Shown here: in pieces, positions 7,858 to 17,408 of the stretch
How the letters are laid out: every line of letters starts with the position of its first letter
Position numbering within the stretch: position 1 is the first letter of the stretch
Assembly (NCBI GenBank): GCA_030430575.1
Contig: JAUIKF010000040.1
Location: 1-64,000, forward strand
Source: Bacteroidia bacterium
GTDB lineage: Bacteria; Bacteroidota; Bacteroidia; J057
Length of the DNA: 64,000 nucleotides
Reading direction: 5' to 3'
Notes under the pieces: generated by a model
Told to the model about the DNA's origin: nothing
The model's input: only the letters and a program-made list of their open reading frames with translations
Database searches by the model: none
Translations under genes and position numbers: made by a program

Positions 7858-9303
7858 TCATGCCTTTTCCTTCATCCACTCTTCCAGTTTGATCAACTCA
7901 AAACTAGAAAAAGTATGTCCCTGTATCTCTCCTTCCTCAGGTGAGGGCAAGTACTTTTCTACCTTTGCCAAGGTCTTGACAAAATCATATTCATTTTTAT
8001 ACCACTGCATCAAAAATTGCACAAGGGCATAAGGGCGGATATCCTCTTTGTCCTTTCTTGTTCGCTTCACAAACTGACGCATATTTAGGACTTTGGTATC
8101 GAGCAGGTCAGGTAAATCCAGTTCGTAGAGGATCATCGCCTCTAATAGACGAATATAGAGGTTCATGCCATACTTATCTGCTAAGAGAGGAGCCGTATCG
8201 TTGAGCTGTTGGTTGGCGGCTTTATAGTTGCCAAGCTTGAAATGCAAGCAGGCTTGCAAGTAATGCCACCGCGCGACGCGTGCTTTGGAAGCGTCGAAGA
8301 GGGGATGCCCCATGGCTTGGTCTATCAGGGCTTGAGCGGCTTCATATTCGCCAGAATAAAATTCGATTAAGAAAGCTAATTCCAAACCAGGTAAGTAATT
8401 CAGCTCAGTTTTAGCATATCTGGACAAGACTTCCTGCGAATAAGCACGAGCTTCTGCAAGCCGCCCTAGTTGTAAGCTGACTTGCTGCAAATGAACGTAA
8501 GCGGCTGCGATGCGTCGAGGTGAATTTTGAGACCGCTCTTCTTGGATGAGTTGTAAATATTTTTTGCAAAAAGAGAGCGCTTCTTCAAACTGATCAGCAA
8601 TCTGTAGGGCATAAATTTCAGTGAGGTAGTAGACATAGCGCGCAGAAGGATGGTCGGTTATTTCCACTATTTCCTTGATACGCCCGATTTTGGTACGGAC
8701 ATCCGCCTTGCCCTCTTCACTCAATGTACGATTGCTCAGCAAGTTTTTGATAGAATAATGCAGGATCTGTGCTTCTGCTACCAGGTGCCGGGTGTAATTG
8801 AGCTTGAGGAGTCTTTGCGTTTGTTTTTCATATTCTTTGGTGGAGGTGGTCACACTTGTATTACGCGCCATCAGTATTTCGGCCTGAAACCATTCTTCTG
8901 ATAAGTCAAATTTTTTGGCGCTAGCAATGACTTGGAGAAATAGATTCTTGCTGGCCTGATAGGCTGCTCTTCCCAGGAGAACGTCCCCTTGCAAGAGCTT
9001 TTTTTTGGTTTGCAGGGTTGTATTGATGGCTTCTGATTCATAGCCTGTCAGGCTTTTGTCATTCAGAAGTACATTTTCAAGCATGCGCTTGAGGCGTGAC
9101 TTGGTGACACGGAAAGTGTTATCTGGCGGCTTCCCGTAGAGTTTTTCTGAATAAAAACTTTCTGGACGCTCGTCGTAGCGTGTAACCAATTCAAAAAGCT
9201 TACCTACCTTCTCGAAGGTAAATGAAGAGCGCTCAATGATGTTCTTAACTTGGCGTATTTCCTGCCTTTTGAGCTTCCTGACAATATCGTAGATCAGGTT
9301 CAT
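7858..9303 (-). CDS. TPR-like alpha-solenoid protein, function unknown
   Basis: A 481-aa protein made almost entirely of amphipathic helices. Residues ~1-110 form a basic helical region (LKRQEIRQVKNIIER; SRLKRMLENVLL). Residues ~200-440 show TPR-like pairs, for example FEEALSFCKKYLQL, LGRLAEARAYSQEVL and GNYKAANQQL. No signal peptide or catalytic motif is visible. The ATG at 9303 is preferred because codons upstream reach only a TTG at 9384. It is transcribed alone, divergently from the TonB-receptor operon. A scaffold or protein-interaction role is inferred from architecture only. Confidence 0.75.
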   Translation of the reverse strand: MNLIYDIVRKLKRQEIRQVKNIIERSSFTFEKVGKLFELVTRYDERPESFYSEKLYGKPPDNTFRVTKSRLKRMLENVLLNDKSLTGYESEAINTTLQTKKKLLQGDVLLGRAAYQASKNLFLQVIASAKKFDLSEEWFQAEILMARNTSVTTSTKEYEKQTQRLLKLNYTRHLVAEAQILHYSIKNLLSNRTLSEEGKADVRTKIGRIKEIVEITDHPSARYVYYLTEIYALQIADQFEEALSFCKKYLQLIQEERSQNSPRRIAAAYVHLQQVSLQLGRLAEARAYSQEVLSRYAKTELNYLPGLELAFLIEFYSGEYEAAQALIDQAMGHPLFDASKARVARWHYLQACLHFKLGNYKAANQQLNDTAPLLADKYGMNLYIRLLEAMILYELDLPDLLDTKVLNMRQFVKRTRKDKEDIRPYALVQFLMQWYKNEYDFVKTLAKVEKYLPSPEEGEIQGHTFSSFELIKLEEWMKEKA

Positions 9304-9569
9304 GGAGTAGATGTTGTAGTATTTAGGAGCAATATTGGGAAAAAATCGTGTAATCCAATGGCTATTTTGGGAATGTATCTCCAAAAATGATTCGATACTT
9401 TTGGGATGTTAAGCAAAAGGCCGTTTTTTAGGGAAAAAGGATAAGATGTAGGATAATTGACATATTGAGCGGGTGAGCTTACCTTAAATTTGGAATTGTA
9501 AAGCTGGATATACTATTTTTATCGATTGATCTACTTTTTTGAAATCAAATCATTAGCCTATAGAAGAAC

Positions 9570-12500
9570 ATGCTACACCGAATTATTTGTTTCATTTTGT
9601 TCCTCCTCCTTGCTGCCCCTTGGGCCTTCGCTCAAGACGGCAAGCTTTCTGGTACCGTCAAGGATGAGAACGGCGACAATGTCCCATATGCTACAGTACT
9701 TGTGTATAATGGTGACCAGTTTGTCAATGGTGCCCGTACTGATGATGGCGGAAAGTTCTCGATTCAGCCAATTGAATCTGGGAAGTACTCCGTTACAGTC
9801 AAATACCTCACCTCAGAAAAGACCATTACAGATGTGACCATTCTTCCGGGCCAGACCCGTGATTTGGATATCAGTTTTGAGGTGGTCGCCACCACGACCG
9901 ATGAGGTAGTCATCGAAGAATACAAAATCCCCGTCTTTGAGAAAGACCCTGCTCCCTCAGGCCAGACCATTAGTGGAGACGAGGTCCAAAACATTGGCTC
10001 ACGAAATGTATCTACCCTGGCCTCTATTACTGCAGGGGTCTACTCCAATGATGAAGGGGATAACTCCATCAGTATTCGCGGTGCCCGCTCCAATGCCACA
10101 GTCTATTATATAGATGGGCAGAAAGTGCGTGGAGGAGCCAACCTCCCCCAGTCTGCGATTTCTACCCTTCAGGTCTATACTGGGGGTACGCCAGCGGAGT
10201 TTGGGGACTTTACGGGTGGGGTGATTTCGATCACCACAGCCAAGCCTGCGCCTAAGTTTGGCGGTAGTGCAGAGATCGTGACTTCTGAGTTTTTGGATGA
10301 CTATGGCCGGAACCTAGGCGCTGTCAACTTCTCAGGCCCTATCCTCACGCGTAAGCGTGACTTTGGCGGAGAAATCGTGAAAGTACCTTTGTTGGGCTAC
10401 TTCGTCGCGGCTGAGGCCGAATACAACAGGGACCGTTCTCCTTCCTTCCCTACAGTAGGATTGAGTACACTGAAAGACGATGTCATCACTGACCTTCGCG
10501 AAACTCCTCTGCAACTCAGTGGCTCTGGCCGTACCTTCTTGAGTCGTGCCAATTTCATCGATCAGGATGATATGACCCAACTCATCGGAAAGCCATTCCT
10601 TGAGCAGCGCCTTAAGGTTTTAGGCCGTTTGGACTTTGCGCCATCTGACAATATCCTGATCAAATTTGGAGGTAACGTAGAATTCAGTGATCAGGACCTT
10701 TGGAACAACAACAATATCATGTTTGCCCTGAATGGAAATGGTAATTTCCAGTCTAACACCTACCGTGGATGGCTGCGTTTCCAACAGAGTTTCAAAGGCG
10801 GTGACAGTTCATTGCTCAAAAACTTCTTCTACCAGATTCAAGCAGACTATTCTCAGTACCAAAGGATTTTCCAAGACGAACGTCATGGAGACAATCACTT
10901 TGAGTATGGCTATGTAGGGAAATTTAATTATGACCGTGTGCCATTCTTTACCTATGTGAATGACCCACTGGATCAAGTATCTTCTAGCCCTTATTGGCAG
11001 ACAGCAGGTTATGGATTTACCAATCTTACCTTTGACGGGTCTGATACCCATAATCCTACCCTGGCCAATTATAATAACCAGATTTTCAATCACGTAGAGA
11101 CCAACGGAATCTTGAACCCATTCCGTACGATCATTAACCCTGACTTGGTAGTGAATGATCTTTCAAGCCTTCAAAACCTTGCATTTGTACAAGGAATCTT
11201 GAATGGAGGAGCAGCTCCTAGTATCTATGGGTTGTATAGCGGGGTAGGAAATGACTATCCACTATTTGCCAAATTTGCTTTTGAGCAGTTTCGACTCAAT
11301 GGTACCGCAGTGGCGGAGATCAAAGGCCACAACTTAAAGGCTGGCTTTGAATTTGAACAGCGGGTAGAGCGCTTTTACCAAGTATTCTCTCGTTCGCTAT
11401 GGGGTTGGGCACGTCAGTACACCAATTTCCATTTTGCCAATAGCCTCGATGATGATCCTGCCAACTTCCAGTATGTCTTCAGTGACGACGGAATCTTCCA
11501 GGATACTGTTTTGGTGCCCAACTTATATGTTGAAGGCGACCAGACGACGTTTGACCGTCGCCTGCGCGAGAAGCTAGGGCTTCCAGTAGATGGTACTGAT
11601 TTCATCAATATCGACTCTTATGGACCAGAAACCTATGACCTTGGCATGTTCAGTGCCGATGAGGTGCTTTCTGCTGGCTTAGGTCCTGTGACATATTATG
11701 GCTATTCCTATACTGGAGAGCGCTCAGAGCAGGTGGATCCAGCGTTGTTCTTTACGGACACAGATAATCGTCCGATGAATCCATATGCGCCAACGTATAT
11801 CTCCGGGTTCATTCAGGATAAATTCGAATTTGAAGATATCCTCTTTAATATAGGGTTGCGTGTCGACCGCTTCGATGCCAACCAGCCTGTATTGAAGGAT
11901 CCTTTCTCGCTTCACCCAACTTTCACGGCTGGCGAAACAGCCAATTCCCTTGGGCTGACCTTGCCAGGAAGTGTAGGCTCTGACTATGTAGCCTACGTAG
12001 ACGATGCTTTGAATCCTAGTTCTATTATTGGCTATAGAAATGGGGAGGAATGGTTTGATAGTGAAGGAACCCCTGTTTCTTCTACCGTTATTGCTACCAG
12101 TTCTGGTGGACGTCCAAAGCCTCACACGAGTAATGACGAGGTGACGATTGAGTCTTTTAAAGACTATGAGCCTCAGACGGTATTCATGCCTCGTATTTCT
12201 TTCTCTTTCCCTATTTCTGATGTGGCCCTTTTCTTTGCACACTATGACGTGCTCTCTCAGCGTCCTGGACAGTTGCTTCCTTTCCAAAGCTCTCAATTGG
12301 CTGGCCAGCTTTCTGAATATGCTTTCTTGGAAAACCGTCCCACTATTTCTGTTGACAACCCAGCCCTCAGACCTGAGATCACGATTGACTACGAAGTGGG
12401 ATTCCGCCAGAAGATCGGCAGCCGTATGGCCCTTTCTGTTCAGGCTTTCTATCGTGAAATGCGCAATATGATTCGCTTCCGCCGCTTCGTGAATGCTTAT

Positions 12501-13283
12501 CCATTTACTTATGATACCAATGACAACCTTGACTTCGGTACGGTAAAAGGCTTGACGATCAGCTATGACATGCGCCGTACAGGCAATGTTCAGCTCCGTG
12601 CTTCCTATACCCTCCAATATGCCAATACCACAGGTGCTACTGCAGGTGCTGCGCGTAACCTCGCGAATAACCTCGAAGGATTTGGCGTACTGCGTGTTCC
12701 TGTAGCTTCGGGTATTGACCAGCGTCACCGCATCGTAGGTGTAGTTGACTACCGCTGGGCTGGCCGCAACTTAGGTCCAAGCATAACCATCGGTGGCAAG
12801 GATGTCTATCCGTTAAAAAATGCTGGAGGTAACTTGACAATGACTTTGGGATCGGGGACGCCTTATTCTCAGAGCGCATTTGCTGTACCTTCTGTCGTAA
12901 GTGGTACACCTATTACCCAAAACCTTTCTGGTACGCTCAACGGTAAGCGCCTCCCTGCAAACTTCCGCACAGACCTTCGTCTAGACAAGGTCCTCTCATT
13001 TGGTGGAAAAGAGCGGGATGACAAAACGGTGAGCCGCCGTTATGGACTGAATGTGTACCTGTTGATCCTGAATATTTTTAATAGCAAAAATATTCTCAGT
13101 GTCTATCGCTATACAGGCCTTGCTGATGATGATGGATATATCGCCAGTGATGTCGGACAGCAAGACATTCAAACTCAGATCAGCCCTGAGTCTTTTGTAG
13201 ACCTCTATAATGTAAGGGTAAATAGTCCTTTTAACTTCACGCGCCCACGGACGCTTCAATTGGGACTGCTGTTTAATTTCTAA
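9570..13283 (+). CDS. TonB-dependent outer-membrane receptor
   Basis: A 1237-aa TonB-dependent receptor, first gene of a three-gene cluster. The signal peptide covers residues 1-21 (ends WAFA). A carboxypeptidase-regulatory-like beta domain follows (~24-105, GKLSGTVKDENGDNVPYATV). The plug domain lies at ~130-235, with ISIRGARSNATVYYIDG and FGDFTGGVISITT. The remainder is a beta-barrel ending in an aromatic residue (GLLFNF). It is larger than classical siderophore receptors, as usual for Bacteroidota receptors of large ligands. No SusD partner follows. Instead the next genes encode a T9SS cargo and a PorV/PorQ-like protein. The substrate cannot be read from sequence. Confidence 0.92.
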   Translation: MLHRIICFILFLLLAAPWAFAQDGKLSGTVKDENGDNVPYATVLVYNGDQFVNGARTDDGGKFSIQPIESGKYSVTVKYLTSEKTITDVTILPGQTRDLDISFEVVATTTDEVVIEEYKIPVFEKDPAPSGQTISGDEVQNIGSRNVSTLASITAGVYSNDEGDNSISIRGARSNATVYYIDGQKVRGGANLPQSAISTLQVYTGGTPAEFGDFTGGVISITTAKPAPKFGGSAEIVTSEFLDDYGRNLGAVNFSGPILTRKRDFGGEIVKVPLLGYFVAAEAEYNRDRSPSFPTVGLSTLKDDVITDLRETPLQLSGSGRTFLSRANFIDQDDMTQLIGKPFLEQRLKVLGRLDFAPSDNILIKFGGNVEFSDQDLWNNNNIMFALNGNGNFQSNTYRGWLRFQQSFKGGDSSLLKNFFYQIQADYSQYQRIFQDERHGDNHFEYGYVGKFNYDRVPFFTYVNDPLDQVSSSPYWQTAGYGFTNLTFDGSDTHNPTLANYNNQIFNHVETNGILNPFRTIINPDLVVNDLSSLQNLAFVQGILNGGAAPSIYGLYSGVGNDYPLFAKFAFEQFRLNGTAVAEIKGHNLKAGFEFEQRVERFYQVFSRSLWGWARQYTNFHFANSLDDDPANFQYVFSDDGIFQDTVLVPNLYVEGDQTTFDRRLREKLGLPVDGTDFINIDSYGPETYDLGMFSADEVLSAGLGPVTYYGYSYTGERSEQVDPALFFTDTDNRPMNPYAPTYISGFIQDKFEFEDILFNIGLRVDRFDANQPVLKDPFSLHPTFTAGETANSLGLTLPGSVGSDYVAYVDDALNPSSIIGYRNGEEWFDSEGTPVSSTVIATSSGGRPKPHTSNDEVTIESFKDYEPQTVFMPRISFSFPISDVALFFAHYDVLSQRPGQLLPFQSSQLAGQLSEYAFLENRPTISVDNPALRPEITIDYEVGFRQKIGSRMALSVQAFYREMRNMIRFRRFVNAYPFTYDTNDNLDFGTVKGLTISYDMRRTGNVQLRASYTLQYANTTGATAGAARNLANNLEGFGVLRVPVASGIDQRHRIVGVVDYRWAGRNLGPSITIGGKDVYPLKNAGGNLTMTLGSGTPYSQSAFAVPSVVSGTPITQNLSGTLNGKRLPANFRTDLRLDKVLSFGGKERDDKTVSRRYGLNVYLLILNIFNSKNILSVYRYTGLADDDGYIASDVGQQDIQTQISPESFVDLYNVRVNSPFNFTRPRTLQLGLLFNF

Positions 13284-13304
13284 TCAAAGTAAAAACAAGA
13301 TATC

Positions 13305-16300
13305 ATGACTATGAGATACTTTCGCACAGGCTTTTTGGTGCTTCTCGCTATGGTTTCTGTGGCTAGCCTCATGGCCAAAGAGCCAGTAGGTGTGAAGAAG
13401 AAAACGCGAACAGGCCTGAGAACCTCAGCGCCTTGCTTGCCGCCGACGGCAAGTGCCCAATTGGACATTAATAACATCCGAACCCTCCTGCACAATGGAG
13501 GAGATATGTGGTGGGACCTGGTCGGTGACCCCCGCTATGAAGTACCCAAAGGCAGTGGAAAACACTCTCTCTTTGCTGGTTCCCTCTGGATAGGTGGAAT
13601 TGATAAGACAGGCCAGCTACGGGTAGCTGCCCAGACATATCGCCAGTCAGGGACAGACTTCTGGCCTGGACCTTTGACAGGTGGTCAGACAGGTGGTGCC
13701 GCTGCTACCTCCGATGAGACCTGCCCGACGTATGATAAGATGTTCAAGATCAATAAGACTGAGATTGACGAATTCCGTTCTGACTTTTCAGACGACGGCA
13801 TTGTGGATATGACCAAATATCCTAATGTGGAGGCGTGGCCTACTGGAACACGTGGAAACTATGTAGATGATGATGGCCAGCCTATTTCTGCGATTAATTC
13901 TCAGACGCAGGAGGTATTTTATTTGGCTCCTTGGGTAGAGGTAGATGGGGATGAATTCACCTATGAACCAGAGTTGGGAGACTATCCTGACATCAGAGGG
14001 GATCAAGCTATCTGGTGGCTATTCAATGATAAAGGAGATGTCCATACAGAGACAGGTGGAGAGCCTATTGGGATTGAAATTCATATCATGGCATTTGCCT
14101 TTACGACAGCCAATGCGGTCAATAATATGACTTTCTACGACCAGACAGTGATCAACCGCTCTAACCTCACCCTCACAGATGCTTATATCGGTCAGTGGGT
14201 GGATCCAGACGTCGGATTTTTCCGTGATGACTATGTAGGCTGTGATACGACGCTAGGATTGGGCTTCTGCTATAATGGAGATAACCAGGACGAAGGCGCC
14301 AATGGATATGGCGCTAATCCGCCAGCCGTTGGCGTGGACTTTTTCCAAGGACCCGTGGCGGATGCAGATGATGGGATTGACAATGACAAAGATGGAGAAA
14401 TAGATGAGCCAGAAGGAGAATCTATTATCATGTCCAAATTTGTTTACTACAATAACGACTTCTCGCTTACCGGAAACCCTGAAGTGGCGACCCACTATTA
14501 CGGATACTTGCGTGGATTCTGGAAGGATGGTACCCCGATTGTCGATAATTACTTCAATGGAGGCAATGGAAATGGTTATGGCCCTTCTAGTGCAGGTACA
14601 ACGAGCAATTATATGTTCTCGGGTGATCCTTGTCTAGGGACCGGATGGACAGAGAAAAATGCTGCCAACCCGCCTGCTGACCGTCGCTTTATTCAAAGTG
14701 CGGGACCATTTACCCTAATTCCAGGTGCAGTCAACCGCATCGTGACTGGGGTTGTATGGGCTAGGGGATTTGTAAATGCGGAGATTGGATCTGTATGTGA
14801 AATGCTTAAGGCAGACAAAATTGCACAAGCACTCTTTGATAGCAATTTTACCCTACTTGACGGACCTGATGCACCAGAGATTTCCCTTTCCGAGCTCAAT
14901 AGAGAGATTGTATTGAGTTGGGGATATAGCGAAGCTTCGCGGACGGTGAGAAATAACTACAACGAGAGTTATATCCAGGCAGACCCCGTACTGAAGGCCA
15001 ATAATGTTAAAGACTCTACCTTTGAATTTCAAGGATATATCGTCTATCAATTGGCAGATCAGACAGTAGGTGGAAATGAGCTGAATGATCCTGACCGCGC
15101 ACGTGTAGTGACCCAATGTGACATTGTGGACGGAGTTGGATCGATTGTCAATCGTACTGAGCAAACTGTAGAGGGGCTTTCAGAGCCTGCTATTGTAGAT
15201 GAAGTAATGGTTCAGGGAGCTGATGAAGGAATTTTTAATTCTGTACAGATTACCGAAGACCTCTTTGCCGCTGGCGATGACAAAAAACTGAAAAACTATA
15301 CGACCTATTATTATACCGTCATTGCTTACGCGCATAATGATACGACGTCTGACGGTAGATTCTTTGTACAAGGAAACCGCTTCTACCAAGTGGTCCCTGC
15401 TCAACCCCATCCCACCAACTTTGAGCAAGCAGGCACTGTGCTCAACTCTTCTTACGGAGAGGCCCTCCCTGTGACCATGGTCGCAGGTGTAGGAAATGGC
15501 GGCAACTTCGTCCAACTGGATTCCCTAACTGAGTTGGATATTTTGAGCCAAAACCAAGTGGGTGATATCAAATACAAATCAGATGGAGGCCCCATTACAG
15601 TGAAGGTGGTGGATCCCAAAAAAGTAAAAGGAAGTTATTATCAGGTGAGAGTCACTTCCCGAAAATTCCTCTTTGCCGAAGAGGTAGGTATTGATAACTG
15701 TGGGACAGTTTCTGACTCTACTTTTGCGGAATGGGAAGTGTATGAAGGTGCTAGTCCTGATGGGCCGTTTACAGGAACACCTATCTATCAGGCGACATTT
15801 ATTGAACGTTCTGGCGGATGTGAAAATGTGCCTGCAAGACCTACTCCCCTTGTAGGAACAGAACGAGTCATCGAAGGGCATGGAATCTCTATCGCCGTTC
15901 GTGATGTGGTAGCTGCTGGAGATACCTTGGATGAAAATACGGGGGTAGTTGGTGGAAGCATTACATTTGCAGACCAAAGTTTGCCATGGCTGACAGGACT
16001 CCCCGACAATGATGAATTTGCATCGGGCGTATGGAACTGGATGCTAGACGGTGCCATCGATGAAGATGGGGTCAAAGGCCCTCCTAACCGCGCTTATAAA
16101 AGCTTTAACATCTATGATCGTGAGAAAGATTTCACCAGTGCTGTTACTGGATGGGGACCGTTCTGCCTGGCACGTCCATTTAACAATAATGAACTAGCAG
16201 GTGGACAGATAGCCCCTGGATTGCAGATCGGTCAAAGTAATCAGCTTCAGTTCCCCAATGGCTTCATGAATGCTTCGCGCTTCCTAGCGCTGGATGAATT

Positions 16301-17333
16301 GCCAGATGTAGACATCGTCTTCACCAGTGATCGATCCAAGTGGTCTAAGTGTCTTGTGGTAGAAACGAGTCCAAACTCTGGCCTCGGAACAGGATCATGG
16401 CCGTTGACAGCCAAGTGGGCTGACAATATCATGGACCGCGATGAAGTGACCAAAGACCCTGCTTCTCGGGTCACGACTCCTCGTCAAGCCAATGAGCATG
16501 GCTTTAGCTGGTTCCCTGGGTACGCTATTGATGTGAATACTGGACAGCGCCTTACGGTTTTCTTTGGTGAAAGTACATGGGACATTCAGAACCGTGGAAA
16601 TGACATGATCTTTAATCCAACGACTGATTTTGGCCGTAATTTGGATGCCGCAGGTGGTCGTCACTATGTCTATGTTTCTACTTTACCTTATGATGAAATG
16701 GCTTATCTTCAGGACACCCTGACCAATGAAACACAGAAACCTGATGGCACCGATCAAAACTTTGGTATCGGTCAATTTGCCAATGGAGAAAACCTCGCAT
16801 CTGTCTACCAATACATCAGTTGGGTAGGGATTCCGATGATTACGCCTGGATATGACTATGTAGATGGACCAGATGCTTTCCCTACTGATGTTCGTGTATC
16901 TTTGCGTGTGAAGCAACCATTCCGTTCACGTACTGGAACGACAGATATCCCTACATTTAACTTTGATACGACACCTTTTGCAGCTCAGACAAATAATAAT
17001 GATGTGGCCAAGAGTGCGCTGGATGATATCTTAGTGGTACCTAACCCATATTATGCATACTCTGCATATGAAACGGGCCAGCTATCTAATATTGTCAAAC
17101 TCACCAATTTGCCTCAGCGCTGTAGAATTACGATTTACACCTTGAATGGTAACCTTGTCCGGACCTTTACAAAGGACTCTAACCTTCCCGACCAAAACTG
17201 GGATCTCAAGAACCAGACGGGGGTTCCTGTAGCTAGTGGTACCTATATCATCCATGTGGATGCATATGATTTAGGAGAAAAAATCGTGAAATTGTTTGCC
17301 GTTATGCGTCGTGTGGATTTGAACTCATTCTAA
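13305..17333 (+). CDS. 1342-aa T9SS-exported surface protein
   Basis: A large secreted protein beginning 21 bp after the receptor gene. It has a signal peptide (residues ~1-25, ending SLMA). The central ~1200 residues are beta-rich and Asp/Gly-rich, and include a calcium-loop-like run (DADDGIDNDKDGEIDEPEGE, ~350). No catalytic family is recognised. The last ~90 residues form a T9SS type-A/FlgD-like sorting module: VVPNPYYAYSAYE, then ITIYTLNGNLVRTF and a final SGTYIIHVDAYD strand. That module predicts passage through the type IX translocon. Paired with a TonB receptor and a PorV/PorQ homologue, it is likely a cell-surface binding or sheath protein. Confidence 0.85.
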   Translation: MTMRYFRTGFLVLLAMVSVASLMAKEPVGVKKKTRTGLRTSAPCLPPTASAQLDINNIRTLLHNGGDMWWDLVGDPRYEVPKGSGKHSLFAGSLWIGGIDKTGQLRVAAQTYRQSGTDFWPGPLTGGQTGGAAATSDETCPTYDKMFKINKTEIDEFRSDFSDDGIVDMTKYPNVEAWPTGTRGNYVDDDGQPISAINSQTQEVFYLAPWVEVDGDEFTYEPELGDYPDIRGDQAIWWLFNDKGDVHTETGGEPIGIEIHIMAFAFTTANAVNNMTFYDQTVINRSNLTLTDAYIGQWVDPDVGFFRDDYVGCDTTLGLGFCYNGDNQDEGANGYGANPPAVGVDFFQGPVADADDGIDNDKDGEIDEPEGESIIMSKFVYYNNDFSLTGNPEVATHYYGYLRGFWKDGTPIVDNYFNGGNGNGYGPSSAGTTSNYMFSGDPCLGTGWTEKNAANPPADRRFIQSAGPFTLIPGAVNRIVTGVVWARGFVNAEIGSVCEMLKADKIAQALFDSNFTLLDGPDAPEISLSELNREIVLSWGYSEASRTVRNNYNESYIQADPVLKANNVKDSTFEFQGYIVYQLADQTVGGNELNDPDRARVVTQCDIVDGVGSIVNRTEQTVEGLSEPAIVDEVMVQGADEGIFNSVQITEDLFAAGDDKKLKNYTTYYYTVIAYAHNDTTSDGRFFVQGNRFYQVVPAQPHPTNFEQAGTVLNSSYGEALPVTMVAGVGNGGNFVQLDSLTELDILSQNQVGDIKYKSDGGPITVKVVDPKKVKGSYYQVRVTSRKFLFAEEVGIDNCGTVSDSTFAEWEVYEGASPDGPFTGTPIYQATFIERSGGCENVPARPTPLVGTERVIEGHGISIAVRDVVAAGDTLDENTGVVGGSITFADQSLPWLTGLPDNDEFASGVWNWMLDGAIDEDGVKGPPNRAYKSFNIYDREKDFTSAVTGWGPFCLARPFNNNELAGGQIAPGLQIGQSNQLQFPNGFMNASRFLALDELPDVDIVFTSDRSKWSKCLVVETSPNSGLGTGSWPLTAKWADNIMDRDEVTKDPASRVTTPRQANEHGFSWFPGYAIDVNTGQRLTVFFGESTWDIQNRGNDMIFNPTTDFGRNLDAAGGRHYVYVSTLPYDEMAYLQDTLTNETQKPDGTDQNFGIGQFANGENLASVYQYISWVGIPMITPGYDYVDGPDAFPTDVRVSLRVKQPFRSRTGTTDIPTFNFDTTPFAAQTNNNDVAKSALDDILVVPNPYYAYSAYETGQLSNIVKLTNLPQRCRITIYTLNGNLVRTFTKDSNLPDQNWDLKNQTGVPVASGTYIIHVDAYDLGEKIVKLFAVMRRVDLNSF

Positions 17334-17348
17334 GCTTCCGTAATTTTA

Positions 17349-17385
17349 GACCGTTGAAGGAGCCTAACCCCCTTCTTCAACGGTC
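17349..17385 (+). other. intra-operon hairpin
   Basis: A perfect 11-bp stem (GACCGTTGAAG at 17349-17359, CTTCAACGGTC at 17375-17385) with a 15-nt loop lies in the 75-bp gap before the PorV/PorQ-like gene. It has no T tract. It is more likely an mRNA-stabilising or processing hairpin than a full terminator. Confidence 0.5.
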
Positions 17386-17408
17386 ACATTCTCGTACAGT
17401 CCAAGATT

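Noticed and set aside
7647-7892. 81-aa plus-strand frame across the REP-like repeat
   Set aside because: It consists of translated repeat arms (ALSLPKG, CPSTSSGQA), a familiar artefact of CCCTTCGACAAGCTCAGGG repeats.
11724-12728. 334-aa minus-strand open frame inside the first TonB receptor gene
   Set aside because: It is antisense to a clear receptor barrel, has no recognisable motif and lacks the composition of a real protein; it is a shadow frame.
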